Shown here one piece after another: positions 35,643-43,569 of a stretch of 64,000 nt of DNA; position 1 is the stretch's first letter, and each line of letters begins with the position of its first letter. Below the pieces are notes generated by a model, which made no database searches, had not been told where the DNA came from, and was given only the letters and a program-made list of their open reading frames with translations. Origin of the DNA: Persicobacter sp. CCB-QB2 (GTDB lineage Bacteria; Bacteroidota; Bacteroidia; Cytophagales; Cyclobacteriaceae); NCBI RefSeq assembly GCF_001274635.1, contig NZ_LBGV01000001.1, positions 186,001 through 250,000 of the forward strand. The letters are read 5' to 3'. The position numbers and the translations under genes were made by a program.

Positions 35643-36457
35643 TTACAGATATTTTTCCAAATATTCAGCCATCTCCTTTTGAAGCGTTTGGGCTGCTTCT
35701 GCTGCTTTGTCAGCGAAATCTTCTCCATTAGAAGCATAAATGATGCCACGTGATGAATTGACCAACAATCCACAGTGATCATTCATACCAGCTTCCGCTA
35801 CTTTTTGAAGACTACCGCCCTGAGCACCCACCCGGGAACCAACAGGAAGTGATCCGGAATGATTTCGCGAACTTTTTTCAACATATCCGCACGCGTGGCG
35901 CCCACAACATACATCATGTTATCTTCCGTTCCCCATTCCTTTCCTTTTTTCAATACACGCTGCCATAGGGCTTCATTCTTGCCTAAGTCGCAGTGCTGAA
36001 AGTCAAAACTTCCCTGATTGGAGGTAAGCCCTAAAAGAATCACCCATTTGTTATCATAGCCTAAAAATGGCGTAACGGAATCTTCTCCCATATAAGGAGC
36101 CACTGTTACGGAGTCAAAGCTCATGTTTTCGAAAAAAGCACGTGCATATAAGCCTGAGGTATTTCCGATATCGCCTCTTTTGGCATCCGCAATGGTGAAA
36201 ATTTCCTTCGGAATATAGTTCAGTGTTTTCTCAAGACTTTTCCATCCCTCAGCCCCTAAAGATTCATAGAATGCAATATTGGGTTTATAAGCTACGGCAA
36301 ATTCTTTAGTGGCGTCAATGATCTCCTTATTAAATTCAAAGACCGGGTCTTCGGTATCTAATAAATGGCTTGGGATTTTTTTAATATCGGTATCCAAACC
36401 TACACAAAGGAAAGATTTTTTCTTTTGGATCTGCTCAAAAAGTGACGCTCTGTTCAT
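35643..36457 (-). CDS. pyrF: Orotidine 5'-phosphate decarboxylase (apparent frameshift)
   Basis: It converts OMP to UMP, the last step of de novo pyrimidine synthesis. The sequence matches the longer type II enzyme (about 270 residues): [12 protein letters not shown] near the N-terminus, [14 protein letters not shown] with the catalytic Lys-Asp network, and LVPG(V)GAQGG at the phosphate site. The frame breaks inside that last motif. One G restored at 35831-35833 (CCC on the plus strand) gives [14 protein letters not shown] and 271 residues. The start is the ATG at 36457. A TAAATTTG box at 36530-36537 lies upstream of it, so the longer frame to 36532 is leader. Loss of this gene would make the cell need pyrimidines, so an error in the sequence is the simpler reading. 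Confidence 0.85.
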
Positions 36458-36529
36458 GATAAAGTCCTGAATATCAGTAAATAAATTGCGTGGTTGATTC
36501 CTGTATAATTGCTCAGAATAACCGAGGCG

Positions 36530-36537
36530 CAAATTTA
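36530..36537 (-). promoter_or_regulatory. Candidate -7 box of pyrF
   Basis: Minus strand TAAATTTG fits TAnnTTTG and lies 73 bases before the pyrF ATG. The -33 match is poor. Confidence 0.4.
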
Positions 36538-36727
36538 GTATAAAATGCTTGCAAACAGATGCTAAAAAAGGAAATGTTTTGAAGAAATAACAAAAAGGGT
36601 AATGAAGTCAATCACTACCCTTTTGGATGGAGTTTAACACTACAAAAACTCCGAACATCGATCAAATGAATAGGTGAGCATTTCAATCACCTAATACTAT
36701 GACTGTTATTAAAGGAAAAAGTTCGTA

Positions 36728-36971
36728 TTAAGCCGAATTATGCATCCTTTACCTCAATTATTCATGCATAAATTCACGTTTACCTGTAAGTCTGAAAAAA
36801 TGAAGTAATTGTCCTCTATTTCAAGTTTTTTCCAAGGAAGCAGGTGAAGGAGGAGAAAGTAAGCTTAACCCAATTTGGGCTATTAATAAATCACCAATCA
36901 TAATTTTACTAAAATGAAAAAAAGCCACTTAAGCCAACTCACTTAATTTTTCGGTGAATAATTCGGGTTAA
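36728..36971 (-). mobile_element. 222-bp MITE-like element, copy 12, behind a stray terminal repeat
   Basis: An element of 224 bp runs from TTTA at 36748 to TTAA at 36968-36971. It is preceded by a further 20-bp left end (TTAAGCCGAATTATGCATCC, 36728-36747). That arrangement is what insertion of one element into the internal TTAA of another would leave, the same site used in the 3.9-kb nested pair. The core matches the family: GAAAAAATGAAG, CCTCTATTTCAAGTTTTTTCC, GGTGAAGGAGGAGAAAG, CCCAATTTGGGCTATTAAT, CGGTGAATAATTCGGGTTAA. Confidence 0.75.
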
Positions 36972-37055
36972 AAATACAGTAAAACCATTCAAAATGGACA
37001 GAAGATTATTTTTTGTGAATTTCTGAACCCGGAGGTGCGGAATTCGGCCAAACGC

Positions 37056-37085
37056 AAAAAAGCCACCTCTTGGGCAGCTTTTTTG
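37056..37085 (-). terminator. Terminator after lolA
   Basis: Minus strand: AAAAGCTGCC, loop CAAGA, GGTGGCTTTTTT. It lies about 20 bases past the lolA stop. Confidence 0.85.
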
Positions 37086-37105
37086 TTATTCTGTAAGAAG
37101 ATTTA

Positions 37106-37747
37106 TTATCTCAAATCAACAACTTCTACATCCGGATGAGCAGAGGTATTGAACTCAAAGCTACCCGCCGCTACGGTAGGATTACTTTCGAATTTATCAA
37201 TTATGTATTCGTAATTAATACCGGAACGGTCGAAAATTTCCCAGGCCACCAATTCATGGTTCTTTTGTGCGATCTTCATTCTGATCTTAAAAATGCTTTG
37301 GCTATGATCTTCCGGTACCAAATCCACTACATCAACTGCCTGACCGCCTTCAGATACCTGCTCCAGATAAAGGTATTTATAACCTTCTTTATACATATTA
37401 TAGATGGTCGATAATTCAAAACCACCCTCTTCCGGATCGTTGTGAGAGACATTGACTTCTTCATCCTCAATGAGCCAGGTCCAGACAGTAGTGCCGTTAT
37501 TGTAAATGACCTGTCCAGAAGCTTCTAACTGGAATTTGTCTCCCTGCACCAAAATTTTCCCATTAAAAGATTCTTCAATATTTTCCATTTTATTGATAAG
37601 CTTTTGGGTGAATTCCGCCCGGAAGGCGTCCATCTTTTGGTATTTATTGCTCATCGCATCCAATACTTCGAGTGCCTTGGGGTCTTTTTGGGCAAAAGTC
37701 GTTGACACTGTAAAGAAGCACAGAAAGAAGGCGATAATATTTTTCAT
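37106..37747 (-). CDS. lolA: LolA-like outer-membrane lipoprotein carrier
   Basis: 213 residues from the ATG at 37747 (MKNIIAFFLCFF, cleavage near TFAQ). The frame extends 11 codons further, but only this start gives a standard signal peptide. After cleavage the pattern fits the LolA fold: an N-terminal helix (ALEVLDAMSNKYQKMDAF), RAEFTQKLIN, then a half-barrel of strands with NGTTVWTWLIEDEEV. It carries lipoproteins across the periplasm to the outer membrane. ftsK lies 143 bp upstream on the same strand, a pairing common in Bacteroidota, so the two may share transcripts. LolA sequences are weakly conserved, hence the moderate confidence in the symbol. Confidence 0.85.
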   Translation of the reverse strand: MKNIIAFFLCFFTVSTTFAQKDPKALEVLDAMSNKYQKMDAFRAEFTQKLINKMENIEESFNGKILVQGDKFQLEASGQVIYNNGTTVWTWLIEDEEVNVSHNDPEEGGFELSTIYNMYKEGYKYLYLEQVSEGGQAVDVVDLVPEDHSQSIFKIRMKIAQKNHELVAWEIFDRSGINYEYIIDKFESNPTVAAGSFEFNTSAHPDVEVVDLR

Positions 37748-37890
37748 AGTTGAATAGATTACTGATATTCTTATTACCAATTAATAACCTGTTTTGATTT
37801 TTTTAAAACCTTACATAATTCGGTAATTATGACTAAATCGACAAAAATCAGGCCTAATTCCTGCGAAAGTACTTAAAAGTTTGCTATTAA

Positions 37891-40650
37891 TTATAAATCA
37901 TTTAACATTTGTTCCAGAGCGTATTCATCACTCACTAATACCTCTCTGGCCTTGGATCCTTCCGGTGGGCCTACAATTCCAGCCGCTTCCAACTGATCGA
38001 TGATTCTCCCGGCTCGGTTGTATCCTAGTTTTAATTTCCTTTGAATTAGGGAGGTGGAGCCGGATTGATTGCGGACGACCATATAGGCTGCTTCTTCAAA
38101 AAGGGCATCTCTTTCAGATAAATCGACTCCTGCAGCGGCCGATTCCCCTTCCTCTCCAACATATTCCGGTAATAAATAAGCTGACGAGTAACCTCTTTGA
38201 TTACCAATAAAATCACAAACATTGTCCACTTCCGGGGTATCCACAAAAGCGCATTGCAGGCGGGTTAATTCGTTACCGTCTGATAACAGCATGTCTCCAC
38301 GGCCAATTAATTGTTCTGCTCCTCCCGTATCCAGAATAGTTCTGGAATCTACCTTTGAAGTTACCTTGAAAGATAATCTGGCCGGGAAGTTCGCTTTGAT
38401 GATACCTGTGATAACGTTCACCGAAGGCCTTTGGGTGGCCACTACTAAGTGAATACCAATCGCGCGGGCCAGCTGTGCCAATCGTGCAATCGGAGTCTCC
38501 ACTTCTTTTCCAGCGGTCATCATCAAATCCGCCAGCTCATCAATCACCAATACAATATAGGGCAGGTGGCGGTGTCCGTCCAGCGGATTTAGCTTGCGAT
38601 CAATGAATTTCGCATTGTATTCTTTAATATTCCGACAACCTGCATTCTTCAGCATGTCGTAACGGTTGTCCATTTCAATACAAAGCGAGTTTAGGGTATG
38701 TACCACCTTTTTGGTGTCGGTGATAATGGCGTCGTCCCCATCCGGTAGCTTGGCCAGAAAGTGGCGTTCAATTTTATTGTAAAGCGTTAATTCTACCTTT
38801 TTGGGGTCAACAAGGATCAGTTTTAATTCCGAAGGGTGTTTTTTATAAAGCAGAGAAGTTAATACTGCATTCAGCCCAACAGACTTACCCTGACCGGTGG
38901 CTCCGGCAATCAGCAGGTGAGGGGTTTTGGCTAAATCAAAAACGTAAACCTCATTGGAAATGGTTTTACCGATTACTACCGGCAGGGCTTTATTGCTTTT
39001 TAGGAATTTCTCCGTGTTCAGTACGGATTTCATTGATACCATTTCCTTATTCGTGTTCGGTACCTCGATACCAATGGTGCCGCGGCCGGGAATGGGGGCT
39101 ATAATGCGAATGCCCAAGGCAGATAACGACAGGGCGATATCATCTTCCAGGTTTTTGATTTTGGAGATTTTGATTCCCTTCGCCGGAACGATTTCATAAA
39201 GGGTGACAGTCGGTCCGACAGTCGCTTTAATATCGGAAATGGTGATTTTAAAGTTCTCCAGGGTTTCTACAATCCGCTCAAAATTGGCATTTAATTCCTC
39301 CTCTGAAATTTCGGCATTATTGGCCGGGTAATCTTTGAGCAAATCGGCTTGTGGGTACTGGTAACTCCCAAGATCCAGAGTGGGATCATAAGGCTCCATG
39401 ACCAATTCCTTATTGGCAGATTCCTCTTCCTCATCCTCCGCTTTATCATCCACTTCGGCAATGTCTACACTCAGGGATAATTTGGGCTCCTCTTCCTCTT
39501 TTACCTCAGTCATGGGTTTATTTTCTGCAGCAGCAGATGGTTTTGGCCGTATTTCTTCCGCCACCGGTGCTTCCAGCGGTGTTTGAGGCAGACTAAATTC
39601 TTCCTCGTCCGGAATAAGAATGCGATTCGCGGAGGATTGCGGTTTTAATACCGGAGGCGTCACTTCTTCCTCCTGGGGTGTTGCTGTTTCCGGTAAAGGT
39701 TGAGTGCTTGTTTTTTTCTGAGGCAATTCCTCCTTAGCCACCGGGCTTTCCGGAATGGGTTTATTGATGGAGAAGTTGACTTTATTGGCAGGCTTTTCTT
39801 CCTGAGGTGGTGTTTTTACTGCTGATTGAACGTTTTCGGTAAGGTCTTCCTCGCTTGCTAAGGGATCCTCACTGGTGAAAAACTCATTATCGGAAGTATC
39901 CTCTGATGGAAGGGAATTTTCTTTCTTTTTGAGTATGCTGGGTGCAGAAAATTGCGGTAACTGAAAAGCTTCTTTGATGTCAAAGAAATAAATGATGAAG
40001 AAGCCAAGGATAATCAGTAGAATGATCAGCGTCCCCCAGGAGAAAAGATCATTAAAAATAAGGGCGATTTCATGTCCTATTCCTCCTCCAATGAAAGACC
40101 AGTAGCCGGAATATCCCCTGCTCTTGGCCATAATCAGGCAAAAAGAGAAAAAGGTGGATAGCCAAATAGAGGTGAACAGGACAAATTTGGCACTTCTCCT
40201 GATGGGCAAGTTTACATTGGAAAATGTTAATTGAATCCCGCTGATAAATATAAGGTAGGGGATTAAATAAGCGCCCAGACCAACGGTTCGGTACATTAAA
40301 AAGTGAGAGATGCCCGCTCCTAATGCACCCAGCCAGTTTTCAATTTCACGCCCCGACTGGAGTACGCCATTTTGGAAATAAGACTCCATTACACTTTGAT
40401 CGGCCCTTCCGGTGAAAAGGAAAGAAACCAAGGCGAAAGCCAAATAAATTCCACTGAGTAAGAGGGTGATGCCAATTCCTAAACGGAGCTGTTTGTCATC
40501 CTTCAGGGATTTGATCTTGCTGAAGAAGCTGGGTCCGGACTTTTTCGGACTTTCTTTTTTTCGAGCTTTGGCTTTACTCTTTTTAGCAGGTTCCTTTGGT
40601 GGCTCAGGTTGCTGAGACGCAGGGGGTGTGAAAAATGTGTTTTCAGCCAT
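37891..40650 (-). CDS. ftsK: DNA translocase FtsK/SpoIIIE
   Basis: 919 residues. A basic N-terminus (KKSKAKARKKESPKK) precedes four membrane helices (about 55-215). A long acidic, proline-rich linker (240-440) follows, then the motor: the alpha domain, the RecA-like beta domain with Walker A GATGQGKS (Lys589) and Walker B IVLVIDELADLM, and the C-terminal winged-helix gamma domain (from about 850, TSLIQRKLKLGYNRAGRIIDQLEAAG) that reads polar DNA motifs. It pumps chromosome DNA at the division septum and activates dimer resolution. The complete gamma domain argues for a true FtsK rather than a plasmid-type relative. It is single in this window. Confidence 0.96.
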   Translation of the reverse strand: MAENTFFTPPASQQPEPPKEPAKKSKAKARKKESPKKSGPSFFSKIKSLKDDKQLRLGIGITLLLSGIYLAFALVSFLFTGRADQSVMESYFQNGVLQSGREIENWLGALGAGISHFLMYRTVGLGAYLIPYLIFISGIQLTFSNVNLPIRRSAKFVLFTSIWLSTFFSFCLIMAKSRGYSGYWSFIGGGIGHEIALIFNDLFSWGTLIILLIILGFFIIYFFDIKEAFQLPQFSAPSILKKKENSLPSEDTSDNEFFTSEDPLASEEDLTENVQSAVKTPPQEEKPANKVNFSINKPIPESPVAKEELPQKKTSTQPLPETATPQEEEVTPPVLKPQSSANRILIPDEEEFSLPQTPLEAPVAEEIRPKPSAAAENKPMTEVKEEEEPKLSLSVDIAEVDDKAEDEEEESANKELVMEPYDPTLDLGSYQYPQADLLKDYPANNAEISEEELNANFERIVETLENFKITISDIKATVGPTVTLYEIVPAKGIKISKIKNLEDDIALSLSALGIRIIAPIPGRGTIGIEVPNTNKEMVSMKSVLNTEKFLKSNKALPVVIGKTISNEVYVFDLAKTPHLLIAGATGQGKSVGLNAVLTSLLYKKHPSELKLILVDPKKVELTLYNKIERHFLAKLPDGDDAIITDTKKVVHTLNSLCIEMDNRYDMLKNAGCRNIKEYNAKFIDRKLNPLDGHRHLPYIVLVIDELADLMMTAGKEVETPIARLAQLARAIGIHLVVATQRPSVNVITGIIKANFPARLSFKVTSKVDSRTILDTGGAEQLIGRGDMLLSDGNELTRLQCAFVDTPEVDNVCDFIGNQRGYSSAYLLPEYVGEEGESAAAGVDLSERDALFEEAAYMVVRNQSGSTSLIQRKLKLGYNRAGRIIDQLEAAGIVGPPEGSKAREVLVSDEYALEQMLNDL

Positions 40651-40808
40651 GGGAAAATGTTGGTATTCTCAGGTAGAGATCAATATTTTGAGCGCAAAAA
40701 GGTGATTTTAGACCTTGGAAGCGCCTTCGTTGCGCAGATTTTTATCTAATCAATTCATGCGAATATAAGGAAAATTTCAGCTTCATGGATTCTTAGAAAT
40801 TATTATCC

Positions 40809-40839
40809 AAAAAAAAAGGAGAGACCAACGCCCTCCTTT
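40809..40839 (-). terminator. Terminator after pyrD
   Basis: Minus strand AAAGGAG and CTCCTTT around an 11-base loop, then nine T. It lies about 22 bases past the stop. Confidence 0.8.
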
Positions 40840-40861
40840 CGTGATATTTTATTTCTGAAAA

Positions 40862-41899
40862 TTATAAGCCTGCCTTCAGGATCGCTTTGTTGATGGCTTT
40901 GATAAATCCCGGGCCCTGGTAGATAAAGCCGGTGTAGATCTGTACCAGAGAAGCTCCAGCTTTCAATTTTTCCACCGCATCTTCCGGGCTGTTGATTCCC
41001 CCTACCCCAATAATTGGGAAAGCACCATTGGATTTTTGGTGAAGATAAGCTACAATCTCGGTGGAGCGTTTGGTTAAAGGAGCACCGCTCAATCCCCCGG
41101 CGCCAATTTCTTCCACGCGCTCAGCATTTTCTTTCAAGCCTTCCCGGCTGATGGTGGTGTTGGTCGCGATCACGCCATCGATTTGCGTTTCATTTACAAT
41201 CTCGATGATGTCATCCAACTGCTCATTAGTCAGGTCCGGTGCAATTTTTAATAAAATCGGCTTTGGCGCATCTTTCTGAGCATTGAGCTTTTTTACTTCT
41301 GAGAGGAGTTGCTTTAAAGGTTCTTTCTCTTGTAGTGCTCTCAGGTTGGGCGTATTCGGTGAACTTACGTTCAATACGAAGTAATCCACATAGGGGAAAA
41401 GCGCTTCAAAAGCTATTTTGTAATCCTCAAAGGCCTGCTCATTAGGGGTAACCTTATTTTTACCGATGTTGCCGCCTACTATAATATTGGTCTTGCGATT
41501 TTTTAGGCGTTCTACCGTAGCCTCTACGCCATCATTGTTGAAACCCATGCGGTTGATAATCCCCTGATCTTCCGGAAGACGGAAAATTCTTGGTTTTGGA
41601 TTGCCGGGCTGTCCTTTAGGGGTCACCGTACCTATTTCCACAAAACCAAAGCCCATTTGAGCGAATTCATCAATCAGCTTGGCATCCTTATCAAAGCCTG
41701 CCGCCAAACCTACCGGATTGGCAAATTTAATCCCGAAAACTTCACGCTCTAGTTTTGGGTCCGAGAAATTATATAGTGCTCGACAAATAGGGCGGGAAAA
41801 AGGAAGGGATAACGCACCTTTGGTGAATTTCACTATCGAATGGTGAATAGCTTCAGGATCGTGTTTAAACAGAAAAGGGCGGATGACAGACTTGTACAC
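40862..41899 (-). CDS. pyrD: Dihydroorotate dehydrogenase (quinone), class 2
   Basis: 345 residues. It oxidises dihydroorotate to orotate and passes electrons to quinone at the inner membrane. Class 2 marks: the N-terminal helical extension ([20 protein letters not shown]) that forms the quinone tunnel, [13 protein letters not shown], and the catalytic serine region [11 protein letters not shown] (Ser179/180; class 1A enzymes use Cys here). TNTT and GGLSGAPL precede the FMN phosphate site GVGGI. It belongs to the same pathway as pyrF, 4.5 kb away, but is not in the same operon. Confidence 0.96.
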   Translation of the reverse strand: MYKSVIRPFLFKHDPEAIHHSIVKFTKGALSLPFSRPICRALYNFSDPKLEREVFGIKFANPVGLAAGFDKDAKLIDEFAQMGFGFVEIGTVTPKGQPGNPKPRIFRLPEDQGIINRMGFNNDGVEATVERLKNRKTNIIVGGNIGKNKVTPNEQAFEDYKIAFEALFPYVDYFVLNVSSPNTPNLRALQEKEPLKQLLSEVKKLNAQKDAPKPILLKIAPDLTNEQLDDIIEIVNETQIDGVIATNTTISREGLKENAERVEEIGAGGLSGAPLTKRSTEIVAYLHQKSNGAFPIIGVGGINSPEDAVEKLKAGASLVQIYTGFIYQGPGFIKAINKAILKAGL

Positions 41900-41956
41900 A
41901 GTAAATTTTCTTTTTATAAAGATGAATAATGAATTGAATAAAAATGTTAGCGCAAA

Positions 41957-41987
41957 GAAAAGCCGCTTCCTAACAGGAAAGCGGCTT
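41957..41987 (-). terminator. Terminator after the DUF5606 gene
   Basis: Minus strand: GAAGCCGCTT, loop about 10 bases with a further CC/GG pair, AAGCGGCTTTTC. The T tract is short. Confidence 0.75.
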
Positions 41988-41992
41988 CAATA

Positions 41993-42430
41993 TTAATTTT
42001 CTTCTGCCTCAGCAGGAGTATCTTCATTTTCCTCAGCTTCGAAGACTTCCGGCGCCTTCTCCAATAGCGTTTTATACCAGCTTACCAGCTTTTTGATATC
42101 AGAGGTATAAACGCGCTCCTCATCGTGATCCGGCAATACGTGCTTCATGAAAGCCCTTAATTCTTCCGAAGAAGAAGTGCTTCCAACTCCCGGATCATCA
42201 CCGAATTCCTCACGGATTTTCAACATCACATCTCTCAAAGGGCAAGCGCCTTCGTCATCATTAGTGTAAATGGAGATCTCCTGAAGGATAGAAACGCGGC
42301 TGTTAGAGTTCGCCACCATCTTTTTTCCAGGTTCGTTAATGCTCTCTACAATAACTCCTGCGCGGGTAGGTTTCAATACTTTGAAAAGCCCTCCCTTTCC
42401 GGCAATTGCACAAATTTCTGAAAAGTTCAT
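41993..42430 (-). CDS. DUF5606 family protein
   Basis: 145 residues. The N-terminal 60 residues (EICAIAGKGGLFKVL, GVIVESI, SRVSILQEISIYT) form a compact beta domain like that of other members of this Bacteroidota-specific family. The middle holds a helical part, and the C-terminus is acidic (EAEENEDTPAEAEEN). No export signal, so cytoplasmic. No function is known. It sits between pyrD and engB on the minus strand, about 90 bp from each, with its own terminator. Confidence 0.82.
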   Translation of the reverse strand: MNFSEICAIAGKGGLFKVLKPTRAGVIVESINEPGKKMVANSNSRVSILQEISIYTNDDEGACPLRDVMLKIREEFGDDPGVGSTSSSEELRAFMKHVLPDHDEERVYTSDIKKLVSWYKTLLEKAPEVFEAEENEDTPAEAEEN

Positions 42431-42517
42431 ACTAAATATTTTTATCCAAATTGGTAATGTCGTTTACAAAAGCGGGGCAAACATAGGAGATTTGCCTTTT
42501 ATTTGAAAGAAGATTAA

Positions 42518-43132
42518 TTAATTTCCTGTTCCGGACATGAATCCTTCGGCCACTTCCTCAATAAAATCCAATACATCTTCTCTTCCGCGGCCATCATCGG
42601 AGCTGGTGGCAATCATGGTAGGGAGTTCCTCCCAGTTTTTTCTCATGATTTTGCGGTATTTGGCAATGTTGGATTGCAGCTTGGTGTGAGACTGTTTATC
42701 AGACTTGGTGAAAATGATCACAAAGGGAATGCTGTTTTCTCCCATCCAGTTCATGAATTCCATGTCCACTTTCTGTGGCTCGTGTCTGGAATCTACCAAA
42801 ACGAAAGTACACAAGAGGTTTTCTCTTTTCTTGAGGTATTCCTCAATCATTTTTCCCCACTTGCTGCGGCTGGTTTTGCTGACTTTCGCATAGCCATATC
42901 CGGGAAGATCGACCAGGTACCAGTTGTTGTTAATTTCAAAATGATTGATCAGCTGGGTTTTTCCAGGAGTGGAAGAAGTTTTGGCCAAACTTTTACGCTC
43001 GGTCAGGCAATTGATTAAGCTTGATTTTCCAACATTGGAGCGTCCGATAAAGGCAAACTCAGCTTTATCTGCCTTGGGGCACTTACTAATGTCGGTATTA
43101 CTAATGACGAAATTCGCGGATTTAATTTTCAT
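42518..43132 (-). CDS. engB: Ribosome-biogenesis GTPase EngB/YsxC
   Basis: 204 residues, typical. A circularly normal TRAFAC GTPase with G1 GRSNVGKSS (residues 30-38), the G2 threonine in KTSSTPGKTQ, G3 DLPGYGYA, G4 TKSD and a G5-like SSDD. It acts late in assembly of the large ribosomal subunit and is usually essential. Its upstream region has a near-perfect promoter (43210-43240) and a strong hairpin in the leader (43148-43197). Confidence 0.95.
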   Translation of the reverse strand: MKIKSANFVISNTDISKCPKADKAEFAFIGRSNVGKSSLINCLTERKSLAKTSSTPGKTQLINHFEINNNWYLVDLPGYGYAKVSKTSRSKWGKMIEEYLKKRENLLCTFVLVDSRHEPQKVDMEFMNWMGENSIPFVIIFTKSDKQSHTKLQSNIAKYRKIMRKNWEELPTMIATSSDDGRGREDVLDFIEEVAEGFMSGTGN

Positions 43133-43147
43133 AACTATGCTATCTGT

Positions 43148-43197
43148 CAGTGTGTAAGCCGGTGAGTGAAAGGCGAAATGCCTGATGGCTCACACTG
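43148..43197 (-). promoter_or_regulatory. Structured 5' leader hairpin of engB
   Basis: Three colinear stems in 50 bases: CAGTGTG with CACACTG, AGCC with GGCT, and AGGC with GCCT closing a small loop. It fills nearly all of the predicted leader between the promoter and the ATG 15 bases away. There is no T tract, so it is not a terminator. It might control translation or RNA stability. Confidence 0.55.
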
Positions 43198-43209
43198 CGG
43201 ATTGAGCTG

Positions 43210-43240
43210 CAAAGTTAATGCCTTTCCCCTTTAACACAAA
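43210..43240 (-). promoter_or_regulatory. engB promoter (Bacteroidetes consensus)
   Basis: On the minus strand TTTG (43237-43240), 19 bases, then TAACTTTG (43210-43217). This fits TTTG-N19-TAnnTTTG exactly. The start point would fall near 43203, just before the leader hairpin. Confidence 0.75.
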
Positions 43241-43569
43241 GTGCTAAAAGTCTAAAGTGAAAATGAGGGAGGAGCAGGCTAATTTGAAGCTAAAAACCGC
43301 ATTTAAAATTCATCTATTACATGGGGTGGATTGGTCAAATTAACCATTTGGATTTAAACCATATTGACTGTAAATCATAAAAATTAGGAAGCAATCATTG
43401 GGATTGGATCCTATCTTTAATATATTTCAACAAATTAATAGCTTAATCTTGGTGTTAATTTGTTAATTTTGGCTTTGTGGGATTCACATTTATGCATGAT
43501 TTTATTAATTATTACATCCATGTGTCCGCTCGAAATTTTGACTTCAACCTCTTACAGATCACGAATTAG
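43241..43569. other. Divergent intergenic region
   Basis: AT-rich, no coding frame. It should contain the promoter of the PorE-like gene. No convincing -33/-7 pair was found on the plus strand, and no element copy is present. Confidence 0.45.
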
